Source: Pseudoduganella umbonata (GTDB lineage Bacteria > Pseudomonadota > Gammaproteobacteria > Burkholderiales > Burkholderiaceae_D). From it: a stretch of DNA of 64,000 nt. Shown piece by piece: positions 43,570 through 54,259 of the stretch. The position numbers were made by a program, and so were the translations under genes. The notes beneath the pieces are model-generated. The model was not told the origin of the DNA and ran no database searches. It was given only the letters and a program-made list of their open reading frames with translations. Positions within the stretch are counted from its first letter, which is position 1; each line of letters opens with the position of its first letter. The stretch spans positions 62,001 to 126,000 of the forward strand of contig NZ_JACHXS010000004.1 in assembly GCF_014192225.1 (NCBI RefSeq), in the 5' to 3' direction.

Positions 43570-44033
43570 CTACAGCGCTTCCGCGATAGTGAGCGTGCAT
43601 TTTTCACCTGCATTGACCACCATCCCAAGCTTAAGGGCAAAGTCATACCGCACGCACGGTGCACGTCTCGGCAATGCGCTCAATCTCAACAGTACCCTCG
43701 GAAGGCAATACCGACGGAGCCCACTCTGTGTGCTGCCCTGCGCGCACGATGGCGCCAATCGTGAAATGCGCACTTGACGACCAGGAACCGAGAGCGCAAC
43801 CGCACCGCGACCACAGCCCGCGCACCTCTTCTCTGGGTACAGGCTGCCTATCACAAGGCTGCCAGCTGGTAGACCGCTTGCACAAGAAGGCGACGTGCGC
43901 AGGGCGTCACTGGCGACAGGACGCATTGATTTTCACCGGTAAACGCCGCCCCTTCCCGTCCCAGCAATAGCGTTGCATGGCCGCCACGAACCAACGCAGG
44001 TACGCAGAACAATTGCCGCAAGGAACTGTTCAT
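43570..44033 (-). pseudogene. Possible decayed gene of unknown family
   Basis: Protein-like stretches lie in successive minus-strand frames: MNSSLRQLFCVPALVRGGHA at the upstream end, SSSAHFTIGAIVRAGQHTEW in a second frame, and RYDFALKLGMVVNAGEKCTL in a third. They read as one beta-rich protein broken by two shifts. No family recognised. This could equally be chance. Confidence 0.25.
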
Positions 44034-44192
44034 GGTAACGTGCTGGTTCAGCTAACTATGGCCCTGCCCCTGTCTGTCCAACGAGATCCGTGAGCTGCCG
44101 GCCCCCATCATTTCGCTGGCTTGGCCATCTTCCATTTGATCATCCTGCAAGCAAGGCCTGCGCGCCGCGCTTGCGACACGAGGCCGCCCATC

Positions 44193-46943
44193 ATGATCCG
44201 CGAACGCACCGCAAGCAGAGAACCGCTTCTCCATATGGCATGGTCTATCAATGCGGACGGCGTGTGCGCATCCCCGCTGGAGTGGTGCTCCGGGATGCTG
44301 CCCGACATGACTGGCCAAGCACTCGTGGACTGGCTGGCTGCCGTCGCGGTCACGAACGCTGCAGCCGTGGCAAGCGAACTCGCTGAGGTGCTGGCCCGGC
44401 ACCAGCCCTTCGAGTGCGCGTTGCAGGTCGCGTGCCGCGACGGCCAACGTCGGCACGTGCTGGTCACCGGCCTGCCCCGGCCGGAGGGCGGCTATGCCGG
44501 CGCACTGGTTGACGTGACCGAACGCCACGATGCACTGGAAGAAGCCACGCGCCGCGCGGCCACGCTGCGGCTCATGGTCGACAATGCGACCGACCTGGTC
44601 GGCTACTGCGGACTGGACGGGCGCTATATCGACGTCTCGTCGTCCTTCACGCGCACCCTGGGGTGGACAAGAGAACAGCTGGTCGGGCAACCCGCGATCG
44701 ACTTCGTGCACCCGGACGACCACGCCCATGCGAACGACGACATGGGCCGCATCCTGGCTGGCGAGACCAGGTCGGACGCCATCGAACTTCGCAAGCGCGA
44801 TACCCGTGGCCACTATCTGACCCTGGCATCGAAGACCCGGATGGTCATCGACCCCGCGAGCGGCGAAAGTCTGGGAGCCGTGTTCGTGTCGCGCGATATC
44901 GCGCGAGAAAAAGAAATGGTGCAGCGCTTGGAACGCATGGCCGAGCAGAACCGTACGCTCCTCGAGAGCATCAACGACGGCTTCTTCTCGGTCAATCCGG
45001 CGTGGGAAATCGTCTACGCCAACCATCGCGCGGCGGCCTTCGTTGGCGTCGAGCGCGACAGCGCCATCGGCAAGGTCGTGTGGGACGTTGCGACGGGCCT
45101 GGCTGAATCCATCGTCGGTGAGCAACTGCGCAAGGCCATGGCATGCCGCGAAAGCGCCAGTTTCGAAGCATTCTATGAACCGGTCGGTGTCTGGGTCAGC
45201 GAGCGGATTTATGCGCACGAGGAAGGCCTGTCGGTGTTCTTCCACGACATCTCCGAGCGCGTGGCCGCCGAACAGCAGATCCGCGACAGCGAGCGGCGCT
45301 TCCGGGAAACAATCCGGATCACGCCCGCCGGGTACATGCTCGTCAACGGCGCCGGTATCGTCGAGGACATCAATCCCGCGCTATGCCAGCTGTCTGGCTA
45401 TTCGCGCGAGGAACTGGTCGGCAATCCGGTGGCGACAATCCTGGTGGGCGGCGCGACCAGTGCGGCATTGAATATCTGCCACACTGGCACCCGTGAACAT
45501 GCCATCGAGACCGTGCTGCGGCATCGCCAGGGGCATCGCATCGTCGCTCTGGTCAACCAGACCATCGAACTGGATGCGCAAGGCCACGCACGCTCGCTGA
45601 CGGCTTTTATTACCGACATCACCGAGCGCAAGCACGCCGAGGCGCAGCTGGAGATACTGGCCACGCGCGACACGCTGACAGGCTTGCCGAACCGCACCTG
45701 GATCAACCGGCGCGTGTCCGATATGCTGGGTCGGAACCCCGGTGCTACAACGCTGTTCTTCATCGATCTGAACCGGTTCAAGGAAGTCAACGATTCGTTG
45801 GGTCACGCCACCGGCGACCGCCTGCTTCAACAGGTCGGCCGGCGCTTGCAATCATGCATGCGTCCGGGCGACGCGGTGGCCCGGCTGGGCGGCGATGAAT
45901 TCGTGGTCGCGGCGAACTGCAAGGGCCGGGACGCGGCGGCGGCCATTGCGCAGCGCCTGCTCGCCTCGATGGACCAGCCATTCGATGCCGACGGCATGGA
46001 AATGCGCGTCGGTGCATCGATTGGCATCAGCCAGGCCGGTGCCGACGTCACATCGACCGAAGAACTGTTCCAGAAGGCCGATACCGCCATGTACAAGGCC
46101 AAGGCGCTGGGCGATGGCTCGTTCCAGTTTTTCGAACCGGTCATGTGCCAGGAGGCCAAGCGCCGCCTGCAGTTGGAGGCGGCACTGCATCGTGCGCTGG
46201 AACAGCGCCAGTTTACCCTGCACTACCAGCCGCGCGTCGATTTACGCTCGCTGCGTACGCTCGGCGTCGAAGCGCTGCTGCGCTGGCAGCATCCCGAGTT
46301 CGGCAGCATTCCGCCGCTGGAGTTCATTCCGCTGGCCGAGGAGCGCGGCCAGATCGGCACCATTGGCTGCTGGGTACTGAACGCCGCGTGTCACGACGTG
46401 AAGTCCCTCAATGACCGCTACGGCCTGGCATTGCACGTGTCGGTCAATGTCTCAGCGAGGCAGTTGCGCTCGCCCGACCTGATCGAACAGGTACGAGCGG
46501 CCCTGGCCGAATCCGGCTTGCCGGCAGCGGCACTGGAACTGGAATTGACCGAAAGCGCGCTGATCGAGGATCTCGACCAGTCCGTACAAGTGCTGCAAGG
46601 TTTGAAGGCATTGGGCGTGCGCCTGTCGATCGACGATTTCGGCACAGGCTATTCCAGCCTGTCCTACCTGAAGCGCCTGCCGATCGACGTACTGAAGCTG
46701 GACCGCTCGTTCGTGGCCGAAAATCCGGCCGGCGATGATTTCCTGCGCTCGCTCGTCAACATGGCGCATGTGCTCAAGTTGTCTGTGGTCGCCGAAGGAA
46801 TCGAGCATCGCGCGGCGATGGAAGCGCTGCGCGACGCCCTTTGCGATGAAGGCCAGGGATATCTGTTCGCCCGGCCGATGCCGCTGGCAGCACTGGAGAC
46901 GTTCTTGACGCAAGAACATGCCTCTCGCACTGACGGCCAGTAA
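44193..46943 (+). CDS. PAS-GGDEF-EAL cyclic-di-GMP protein
   Basis: From ATG at 44193 the protein has 916 residues; an in-frame start at 44121 is also possible. Four PAS-like modules (about 10-110, 120-245, 250-355, 360-470) precede a GGDEF domain with an intact RLGGDEFVV and an EAL domain with LGVEALLRW, LSIDDFGTGYSS and KLDRSF. Both the cyclase and the phosphodiesterase site look competent, so it may be bifunctional or switched by the PAS inputs. No membrane segment. It faces the diguanylate cyclase at 47719 convergently. Confidence 0.94.
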   Translation: MIRERTASREPLLHMAWSINADGVCASPLEWCSGMLPDMTGQALVDWLAAVAVTNAAAVASELAEVLARHQPFECALQVACRDGQRRHVLVTGLPRPEGGYAGALVDVTERHDALEEATRRAATLRLMVDNATDLVGYCGLDGRYIDVSSSFTRTLGWTREQLVGQPAIDFVHPDDHAHANDDMGRILAGETRSDAIELRKRDTRGHYLTLASKTRMVIDPASGESLGAVFVSRDIAREKEMVQRLERMAEQNRTLLESINDGFFSVNPAWEIVYANHRAAAFVGVERDSAIGKVVWDVATGLAESIVGEQLRKAMACRESASFEAFYEPVGVWVSERIYAHEEGLSVFFHDISERVAAEQQIRDSERRFRETIRITPAGYMLVNGAGIVEDINPALCQLSGYSREELVGNPVATILVGGATSAALNICHTGTREHAIETVLRHRQGHRIVALVNQTIELDAQGHARSLTAFITDITERKHAEAQLEILATRDTLTGLPNRTWINRRVSDMLGRNPGATTLFFIDLNRFKEVNDSLGHATGDRLLQQVGRRLQSCMRPGDAVARLGGDEFVVAANCKGRDAAAAIAQRLLASMDQPFDADGMEMRVGASIGISQAGADVTSTEELFQKADTAMYKAKALGDGSFQFFEPVMCQEAKRRLQLEAALHRALEQRQFTLHYQPRVDLRSLRTLGVEALLRWQHPEFGSIPPLEFIPLAEERGQIGTIGCWVLNAACHDVKSLNDRYGLALHVSVNVSARQLRSPDLIEQVRAALAESGLPAAALELELTESALIEDLDQSVQVLQGLKALGVRLSIDDFGTGYSSLSYLKRLPIDVLKLDRSFVAENPAGDDFLRSLVNMAHVLKLSVVAEGIEHRAAMEALRDALCDEGQGYLFARPMPLAALETFLTQEHASRTDGQ

Positions 46944-46992
46944 GACTGGATTTACTTCGACACTCGCCTTGCGCGCCGCACTATGCGCACTG

Positions 46993-47139
46993 TCATTCGT
47001 CTTCATCAACTTGCTCGGTGTCATGCTGATGCCGTGTGCCACCTTCGCGTCCTTCAAGAATCTCCAATACGATCCACACGACGGCAGTTGCCAACCCCAG
47101 GACTATCAGGACGCCAAAGACTTCTGTCTGGGTCAGCAT
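46993..47139 (-). CDS. Possible 48-residue single-span membrane protein
   Basis: From ATG at 47139: MLTQTEVFGVLIVLGLATAV, a span of about 20 hydrophobic residues, then a very acidic tail (DTEQVDEDE). A small bitopic membrane protein, no family recognised. The longer frame to 47295 is basic and unlikely. Weak ribosome site. Confidence 0.4.
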   Translation of the reverse strand: MLTQTEVFGVLIVLGLATAVVWIVLEILEGREGGTRHQHDTEQVDEDE

Positions 47140-47718
47140 GTCCGGATCACGCCGCACTGGGTCAAGCCGGGTACGTCGGCACGTCGGCTTGCCGGGGTGA
47201 ACTCGCCGATTGGGGTAAACGTCGATATCGACCGAGCGTCGGACACAGGCCCCTGCCCTGCCAAGTCCACGTTGAAGTATTCGGGATGAACCCATCGGGC
47301 ACTGTGCGTGTCCGTCCTTGGCGACATGGCCAACGTATCAAGGCTTTCCGGCGGCACTGTTGCGGCAAAATTCAATTGAACCAATCCTTTATCAACAGTC
47401 TGCTGGCATGAGCAGGTGAGCGACCGGCACGCGCGTGCGGGACGCCGGCTGGAGACGGCGTGGGGTGCACTTCTGGCAGAGCGGAGTCGATCACGCCCTG
47501 CGCATCCCTATCACGGCTGCAGCACGCCAAAGCCGATGGAAATACATTAACGACGCACAGATCACTATCGTGGGACGCCAGCGAGCGGCTGTGTAACTTT
47601 GCAACGCATCGGCAATGAATCTCACGGAGCCGGATCACGCAAGGTCTGCGAAACAATGGCGACCTGCCAGCGGACACCAGGTATCCCGCCACATCGCCCG
47701 GCATTGGCCAAGCGGGCA
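47140..47718. other. Intergenic stretch between convergent cyclic-di-GMP genes
   Basis: No gene supported. The region collects the 3' ends of both neighbours; no clear terminator hairpin found. Confidence 0.4.
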
Positions 47719-50178
47719 TTAGGGACCCACCACCCGATTCTTGCCGCTCTGCTTAGCCAAATACATCCGGGAATCTGCCAATTGCAGCAGCTGTTCCATG
47801 TCGGTGACCGGCCCGGCGCCATCGCGCACGACTAGGCCAATACTCGCACCGATCTGCACGCATCCGGCATCGATGACGAACGGTTCCTGCAATTGAACGA
47901 GGATCTTTTCCGCCACCGCGCTGGCGCTCAGGGGAGATTGCGTGACATCCTCGAGCAGCACGGTAAACTCGTCGCCGCCAAGCCGGGCCACGGTATCGGT
48001 ACAGCGCACCAACATCGTCATCCTCTGCGCGACGGCAACCAGCAGCTGGTCGCCAGCGTGGTGCCCCAGCGTGTCGTTCACCTGCTTGAACCCGTCCAGA
48101 TCGATGAACAGCAGTGCCAGCGACGATTGCGCGCGCTGGCTGCGCGCCAAGGCGATACGCAGACGATCGATGAACAGCGTGCGATTGGCGAGGCCGGTCA
48201 GCGAATCGTACTGCGCCATCCGCTCCAGCCTGCGCTCCAGGGCCTGGCGCTCGGTGATGTCGCGCATGATCACCACGAGATGCCTGGCCTTCCCGACATG
48301 GACAGCGGTGACGCTCAGCTCGAGGGGAAAGCGCACGCCATCGCTGCGTCGACCGTCGACACGGACGTTCGCCGTGCCAACCAGTTGCGCGAAATCATTG
48401 TGCGCCTGCGGTGCGGCGCTCTCCGCGTGGGCCTTCGATGCAGCACAATCGATCAGGCTGGCGACAGGGTATCCCGCGAGCGCCCCTTCCGCGTGGCCGA
48501 ACAGCGCGCAGGCCGCAGGATTGGCGGACCTTACGCGCCCAGTCCCGTCAACGGTCATGATGCCGTCCGCGACGGCGTGCATCAGGGCGCGTATTTCGGC
48601 TGCGGACTGATCCGCGCGCCGTTCCGAATCGTGCATGCGGGTGACCAGTGGATCGGTCTGCGAATACAAGACGTAGGCGCCGCCGAGCGAAATCAGCAGG
48701 ATGATCGGCACGCCCAATGCAAGCGCCCGGCGTATGACGGCATACGCCTCGATGGTGTCCTGCCTGGCGACGAAGCCCATGCCAGGCACAATGGCACCGT
48801 AGGCCGCCACCACATTGTGTCCACGGTAGTCGAGCGTGTACATGACGCCTGTCCTGCCACCAAGGGCATACTCCATCGGCAAGTCCCGATGAGAATCCCT
48901 TTCCGCGAGACCTAGCTCAAAAGGACGCGATTGCTGGCGGTTCGGCAGGCACACGATGCGTCCGCTCTGTCGTACGCAGGCCGACACCTCCGCGCTTTCG
49001 CCCAGCGTTGCGACATTGAACAACACGCGGCTGAAGGCCTGCATCGACTTGTCAAGCCGCAGGTGACCAAGCACCTCGCCGTTGTCGATCACGGGTGCGC
49101 GGACGCGCAACAGGGGAACGCCGTTCCAGACCAGCTCGGTGCCATCCTTGTCCAGCATGGCAGTGAATTGCGCCGGCGTGGCCAGTTCACCGGCCTCCCA
49201 CACTACACGCCGCTGTGCATCCTCGACAGCCACATGCGCATACCCTTCCACCAGCAGACGTCGGGCAGCGTCATCGAAAGTGTTCGACCGGCCGCCGAGT
49301 GTCGACGGGCGCAGCAGGGGCAGCGCGGCTTCCTGTGCCGCCACCATGCGCAGTTCGCTGTGGGCATGCTGGACCGTATCACGGGTCATTGTCGCCAGCC
49401 ATGGTCCACGGCTCTGCACGACCGAGAGCAGGCGGCCCTCGATGGCCTTTTCCAGGGATTCCTGCATGAGGACGAAACCGGCAAGGCCAACCGTCGTCGT
49501 CACCACGATCAGGATTGCCGTCCCCAGCAAGCGCACCTTGCCCGCCTCGGTGAAGAAGCGCCGGCCGGCATACCAGGCACTCCTGGACCAGCCCGCCCAG
49601 ATCCCGACAGCCGCCGCGATCATGCCCACTGCCGTGTGGACTGCCATCCTGGCGGAGCGCGACCACCCGAACAGCAAGTCCGGCGCCAGCAGGTATCCCC
49701 CCAGCCCGGTCAGCCCGATGGTCAGGATGCACAAGGTCAGCACCACGACGGAGCGTGCGGTGGCACGGGAGTCCACCCGGCCCGCCGCGACATGCACCGC
49801 ACCGATGAGCATGAACCCCAATGCGCTATTGGGTGCCATCCGCCCGGGACGGGTATTGCCGTAGTCGTACCAATGGTGTACCCACGCCATGTCGACACCG
49901 AGGCTGGCATCCAGTACATGCTCCGCCAACGTCAAGCTATACAGCAGCAGCATGCACCAGCCAAGGGCCGTGCGCGGCACGCCGGCGCGACGTTCGCCAA
50001 CCAGCAATGCCATGCCTGTCAGCGCAAAGCCCAGACCCGTGTTGAACACCATGGGAACCAGACCACGAACGATCTCCACCATGGCGGGTACCTGCAGTAG
50101 CCATCCCGCCATGGTGTTTACACCAAGCAGCACCAGCAGCGTACCGAGAAGTCGATCGAGTTTGAAGGAGTCAGTCAA
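47719..50178 (-). CDS. Membrane-bound diguanylate cyclase (PAS-GGDEF)
   Basis: I place the start at TTG 50178, with AGGA nine bases upstream, because the membrane domain begins there (TDSFKLDRLLGTLLVLLGV); the longer frame to 50355 adds a hydrophilic stretch. About 819 residues: seven or so membrane spans at 5-240, an extracytoplasmic sensor region (about 245-495) closed by another span (LGVPIILLISLGGAYVLY), a PAS domain (about 530-650) and a C-terminal GGDEF domain with RLGGDEFTV. It makes cyclic-di-GMP in response to an external signal. Confidence 0.92.
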   Translation of the reverse strand: MTDSFKLDRLLGTLLVLLGVNTMAGWLLQVPAMVEIVRGLVPMVFNTGLGFALTGMALLVGERRAGVPRTALGWCMLLLYSLTLAEHVLDASLGVDMAWVHHWYDYGNTRPGRMAPNSALGFMLIGAVHVAAGRVDSRATARSVVVLTLCILTIGLTGLGGYLLAPDLLFGWSRSARMAVHTAVGMIAAAVGIWAGWSRSAWYAGRRFFTEAGKVRLLGTAILIVVTTTVGLAGFVLMQESLEKAIEGRLLSVVQSRGPWLATMTRDTVQHAHSELRMVAAQEAALPLLRPSTLGGRSNTFDDAARRLLVEGYAHVAVEDAQRRVVWEAGELATPAQFTAMLDKDGTELVWNGVPLLRVRAPVIDNGEVLGHLRLDKSMQAFSRVLFNVATLGESAEVSACVRQSGRIVCLPNRQQSRPFELGLAERDSHRDLPMEYALGGRTGVMYTLDYRGHNVVAAYGAIVPGMGFVARQDTIEAYAVIRRALALGVPIILLISLGGAYVLYSQTDPLVTRMHDSERRADQSAAEIRALMHAVADGIMTVDGTGRVRSANPAACALFGHAEGALAGYPVASLIDCAASKAHAESAAPQAHNDFAQLVGTANVRVDGRRSDGVRFPLELSVTAVHVGKARHLVVIMRDITERQALERRLERMAQYDSLTGLANRTLFIDRLRIALARSQRAQSSLALLFIDLDGFKQVNDTLGHHAGDQLLVAVAQRMTMLVRCTDTVARLGGDEFTVLLEDVTQSPLSASAVAEKILVQLQEPFVIDAGCVQIGASIGLVVRDGAGPVTDMEQLLQLADSRMYLAKQSGKNRVVGP

Positions 50179-50409
50179 TACATGTTTTCCTAAGAACTGG
50201 TAGCGTTGCCTGGCAACCGTGTATTGGCAAAACAGGAACCAGCCAGCGCTCCCCGCCGGCCCCGGCGATTCCTGCCGAGTGTTGCAGCCTGCATTGTAGG
50301 GGTTCAAGGTGTGCGGTTGCCGCGAGATACGCCATCCTCGCTGCAGCACTTGCATGCTGGCTTCTTCCGTTCGGGCACATCACCGCCCTGCGTGGCTCAG
50401 ACCAGTTCT

Positions 50410-52275
50410 TCATGCATCGGCAAACGGTTGCCGCGCTTCTTCGCATTGATCAGGAGACATTGGCCGGCCGAACAGATACCCCTGCATTGTCGAACAACCA
50501 AGTACCGACAGCAGCGATGCCTGAGCGATGGTCTCGACCCCTTCTGCGATGACGCGCATCCCGAGACCCTCGCAAATGTCGATCACGCCTTTGACGAGCG
50601 CCTGCGCACGCTGGTCCGTCACAAGCTGGCAAATAAAGGATCGATCGATCTTGAGGATATCCACCGGAAGCCGCATCAGGTAGGACAGACTGGAGAAGCC
50701 TGTCCCGAAATCATCAATGCTCAACCTGACCTGCAGCCGTTTCAGCTCATGCATGATGGCAATGACACGGTCGATGTCGCAGACCGCGACCGTTTCGGTC
50801 AGTTCCAGTTCGAGCAGGCTTCCAGGCACACCGTGGGCCGCCAGCGACGTGCGTACTGCTTCCACGATATCGCCATGCAAAAACTGGCGCGGCGACAAAT
50901 TGACGGCCACGCCAGCATCCGCTTTTCCTGCATCGAGCCATGCACGCAGTTGGCGGCACGCTTCGTTCAGCGTCCACCGACCCAACGGCACGATGACGCC
51001 GCTTTCCTCGGCGACCGGAATGAAGTCGCAGGGAGCGATGAGTCCGAGGGACGGGTGCCGCCATCGCAGCAAGGCTTCCCAGCCGACCAGCGCCCGGCTG
51101 TTGAAATCGATCTTCGGTTGATAGACCAGGAAAAACTGATCCGTCGAAATCGCGGCACGCAAATCGTATTCGAGCGCACGATGACCGAGACGACCCAGCG
51201 ACCGGTTATAGGCGCTCATCAAACCATGGCCAAGCGCTTTCGCCTGCCGCACCGCTTCATGCGCCGTATCGAGCAATGCTTCGGAATTACCCTCTTGCTG
51301 CCCCAGCGGCACATAACCAGTCGTGAGGCTGCACTGAATTACGCCGTGGCTTCCGATGAACGGCTGGTTTACCGCTGCATGCACTTGCGCCAGTCGGTCG
51401 ACCGCGGAGCGATGATCAGGTGCGCCGCGCAGCAAGAACGCGAACATGCCGCCACCAATGCGTGCCGCGACATCAACATTGTTCGACACCTGGCGCAGCC
51501 GTTCGGCCGTGAGCGCGATCAGACCATCTCCGACGTCGTGTCCGAACCGCTGGTTGACTGCCGACAGATTATCGATGTCAATCACGGCCAGCAGCGCTGC
51601 GCCTTTGTGGTGTGCGCCATCGGCGACGATGTCGACGATGGCATCGTCAATTGCGACGCGGCTGGGCAAGCCGGTCAAATGGTCGCGCAGTACCAGATGT
51701 CGCAATGCCTGCGCATGCTCGCGCGACTTCGCGCCATAATGTGACATCCAGTCGTTCAGGGAGTGCACCGATTCCAGCGTGACTTGTCGAACATACAGCA
51801 GATCTTCCACTGTCCGCGCCAGGCTTTTCAGCAATGTCAGGTCACGCGAGGCGAGCGATCGGGGGACCGTATCGATGATGCACAATGTGCCGATCCGGTG
51901 GGATCCTGCATGGATCGGAACACCTGCATAAAAACGGATGCCCGGCGCGCCCGTCACCAGCGGATTAGCGGCAAACCGCGGGTCCTTGCCGGCATCGTCG
52001 ATGACGAAAGGCGCATCGGACAGAATGGCATGCCCACAAAACGAGACGTCCCTGCTGGTCTCGTTCGCTTGCAGGCCGCAGCTGGACTTGAACCACTGCC
52101 GATCCTTGTCGACCAGGGAGACTAGACTGACCGGCACACTGAGCGCCGAACAGGCCATCCGGGTAATCCTGTCGAATACTTCCTCCGGTTCCGTATCGAG
52201 CAACTGCATGGCATGCAGTGCTTCCAAACGGTCCAGCTCGTCATCGGGTTGCGGCGGGCGTACGTAGTGTCTCAT
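50410..52275 (-). CDS. GAF-GGDEF-EAL protein with degenerate GGDEF
   Basis: From ATG at 52275, 621 residues; an in-frame ATG at 52335 is an alternative. GAF at about 15-170 (SVPVSLVSLVDKDRQWFKSS). The GGDEF domain reads ARIGGGMFAFLL where the active site should be, so it has lost cyclase activity and may instead bind GTP. The EAL domain keeps GWEALLRW, ELTETV, SIDDFGTGFSS and KIDRSF, so it is probably an active cyclic-di-GMP phosphodiesterase. It lies upstream of the diguanylate cyclase on the same strand, about 230 bp away. Confidence 0.93.
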   Translation of the reverse strand: MRHYVRPPQPDDELDRLEALHAMQLLDTEPEEVFDRITRMACSALSVPVSLVSLVDKDRQWFKSSCGLQANETSRDVSFCGHAILSDAPFVIDDAGKDPRFAANPLVTGAPGIRFYAGVPIHAGSHRIGTLCIIDTVPRSLASRDLTLLKSLARTVEDLLYVRQVTLESVHSLNDWMSHYGAKSREHAQALRHLVLRDHLTGLPSRVAIDDAIVDIVADGAHHKGAALLAVIDIDNLSAVNQRFGHDVGDGLIALTAERLRQVSNNVDVAARIGGGMFAFLLRGAPDHRSAVDRLAQVHAAVNQPFIGSHGVIQCSLTTGYVPLGQQEGNSEALLDTAHEAVRQAKALGHGLMSAYNRSLGRLGHRALEYDLRAAISTDQFFLVYQPKIDFNSRALVGWEALLRWRHPSLGLIAPCDFIPVAEESGVIVPLGRWTLNEACRQLRAWLDAGKADAGVAVNLSPRQFLHGDIVEAVRTSLAAHGVPGSLLELELTETVAVCDIDRVIAIMHELKRLQVRLSIDDFGTGFSSLSYLMRLPVDILKIDRSFICQLVTDQRAQALVKGVIDICEGLGMRVIAEGVETIAQASLLSVLGCSTMQGYLFGRPMSPDQCEEARQPFADA

Positions 52276-52771
52276 CTCGCTGTTCTCATCGACGTCCTGG
52301 ACAAATATTGCCGTGTATCCAATGACGTATATCATAACTGCAAAATAGTACGTCGCAATATGTGTCTTCCTAACGAACGTGTTGCCCAGCCACGCGGCGC
52401 AAGTCGTTTCAACCTGGACTTGCTGCTCGCTAAGGTCGACCTTCTGGCTGCGAAACGTCAGCGGTAATTTCTTACGTGCGTGGATATGGTGGTCAGGCCC
52501 TGCCCTGTAGCGATGACGCAGCCTTGTCGTGCCGCAGGTGGCGACAGGTCAAGCGCGCCCTGGAAGGCAAGGGATCCGCCAAGACCACTTCGCCCATCAA
52601 AACCGCCGTCGACGCGCGACTGTCGTGAAACGCGTGCGGCCACATGATTCCTGAAAGCCATTGCTTCAGATTTCGCCTGGACTTCGTCCTGTGCCAGCGA
52701 ACGTGCACTGTGCGCGGTGGGACCGGCCACAGGACGACTGCGCGAGCGGCAATAGTACTGGAAGTATTGGG
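52276..52771. other. Intergenic stretch, one possible 35-codon frame
   Basis: A plus-strand frame at 52360-52467 (MCLPNERVAQPRGASRFNLD...) could encode a 35-residue helix-rich peptide but has no ribosome site. Nothing else supported. Confidence 0.35.
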
Positions 52772-54259
52772 CTACTCGGCCAGAGGCAGCCGGACTGTGA
52801 ATGTGCTTCCTGTGCCAACTTCGCTATCGACCGCGATGGATGCTCCGATCAAGTCGGCCAACCGTTCGGAAAGATGCAGTCCCAGTCCGGTACCTTCGTA
52901 CTGTCGGGTGCTGCCTTGGTCAATCTGCGTAAACGGCTTGAACAGCATCCCCAGGTTACCCTGCTCAATACCGATACCGGTGTCGACCACCCGTATCGCA
53001 ACGACAGGCCCGGCGGCAGCGTCATCGATAGCGACTTCAATGCGCACCTCCCCCATCTCCGTGAACTTGAGCGCATTGTTGACCAGATTGATGACGATCT
53101 GCTGCACGGCGCGTCTGTCACTCATGACCAGCGCGCAAGGTTCTGCCAGCAACACACGCAGGTTGAGGTCTTTTGCGCTGGCGAGTGGCATGAACATGGT
53201 TGCGATGTCTTCCACCAGTCGGCAGCAATCGAACGATTCGCGATGCAGCGTCGCAGTGCCTGAAGTGATCTTGGTGATGTCCAGGATGTCATTGATCAAC
53301 GAGAGCAGATGTTTGGCGCTGGTCTGCACTGTGCGCAGTTGCGATTCCTGTGCGGCATTGATCGGCCCTGGGAGACGCATGAGCAGCGTTCCGGTAAACC
53401 CGATGATCGCATTGAGCGGGGTGCGCAGTTCGTGGGACATACTGGAAAGAAAACTGTCCTTGGCCAGGCTTGCCGCCGCAAGCTCGGCATTCTTGTCGTG
53501 CAGCGCATGTTCGATACGCTTGCGTTCGCTCATATCCCGAATCGCACTCATCACGAGCATGCCGTCTTCCGTCTGCAGTGGCGACAGGCTGATTTCGACA
53601 GGAAACTCTTCGCCATCCTGACGTAAGCCGTAGAGTTCGCGACCGATCCCCATCGGGCGTTGCGAGGGTGCCGTCCAAAATCCCGCGCGCTGTCCAACAT
53701 GGGTCCGGCGGTAACGTTCAGGAATCAGGATCTCCAACAACTGGCCGCGAAGTTCGCCCTGCGCATAGCGAAACAATTGATGGGCTTGCAGATTGGCCAG
53801 CACAATGCGCCCTGCCGCGTTGGCCATAATGATGGCGTCCGGTACCGACTCGAGCAATCTGCCGAACCGGGCCTCGACCAAGGCGGCATCGCGCGCGACA
53901 CGCAGCGTTGTCACATCCCGTTTGGTCCACAGGATGTAATCACCTTGGCCTGCAGGGTCGGCGACACGCTTGCTTACGCTGTCGATAAAGACGATCGAAC
54001 CATCCTTGGCGCGGCATATGGCCTCATGCGTCGCGTGGCCGTTTTTCAACGTGTCGACAATGACCGTGTGCGCGATAGTGCGCATTGTTGAAGAACTCAC
54101 GAGTTCCGTCAGCACGCGTCCTTGTGCCTCTTCTGCCGAATAGCCGAACACTTGCGCCGCCCCCTGCGACCAGTGCACGATGACTGCCTTCGCCGTCGTG
54201 ATGATCACCGCGTCAGGCGTTTCCTCCAAAATCATCCTGCTAAAGTCTGTAACACCCAT
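52772..54259 (-). CDS. PAS-PAS sensor histidine kinase
   Basis: A 495-residue soluble kinase. PAS domains lie at about 5-125 and 130-250 (ELYGLRQDGEEFPVEISLSP). HisKA has SSMSHELRTPLNAIIGF, then HATPase_c with N box (QIVINLVNNALKFTE), G1 (RVVDTGIGIEQ) and G2 (YEGTGLGLHLSERL). All kinase motifs intact. No receiver domain and no adjacent response regulator. Located among cyclic-di-GMP genes. Confidence 0.95.
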   Translation of the reverse strand: MGVTDFSRMILEETPDAVIITTAKAVIVHWSQGAAQVFGYSAEEAQGRVLTELVSSSTMRTIAHTVIVDTLKNGHATHEAICRAKDGSIVFIDSVSKRVADPAGQGDYILWTKRDVTTLRVARDAALVEARFGRLLESVPDAIIMANAAGRIVLANLQAHQLFRYAQGELRGQLLEILIPERYRRTHVGQRAGFWTAPSQRPMGIGRELYGLRQDGEEFPVEISLSPLQTEDGMLVMSAIRDMSERKRIEHALHDKNAELAAASLAKDSFLSSMSHELRTPLNAIIGFTGTLLMRLPGPINAAQESQLRTVQTSAKHLLSLINDILDITKITSGTATLHRESFDCCRLVEDIATMFMPLASAKDLNLRVLLAEPCALVMSDRRAVQQIVINLVNNALKFTEMGEVRIEVAIDDAAAGPVVAIRVVDTGIGIEQGNLGMLFKPFTQIDQGSTRQYEGTGLGLHLSERLADLIGASIAVDSEVGTGSTFTVRLPLAE

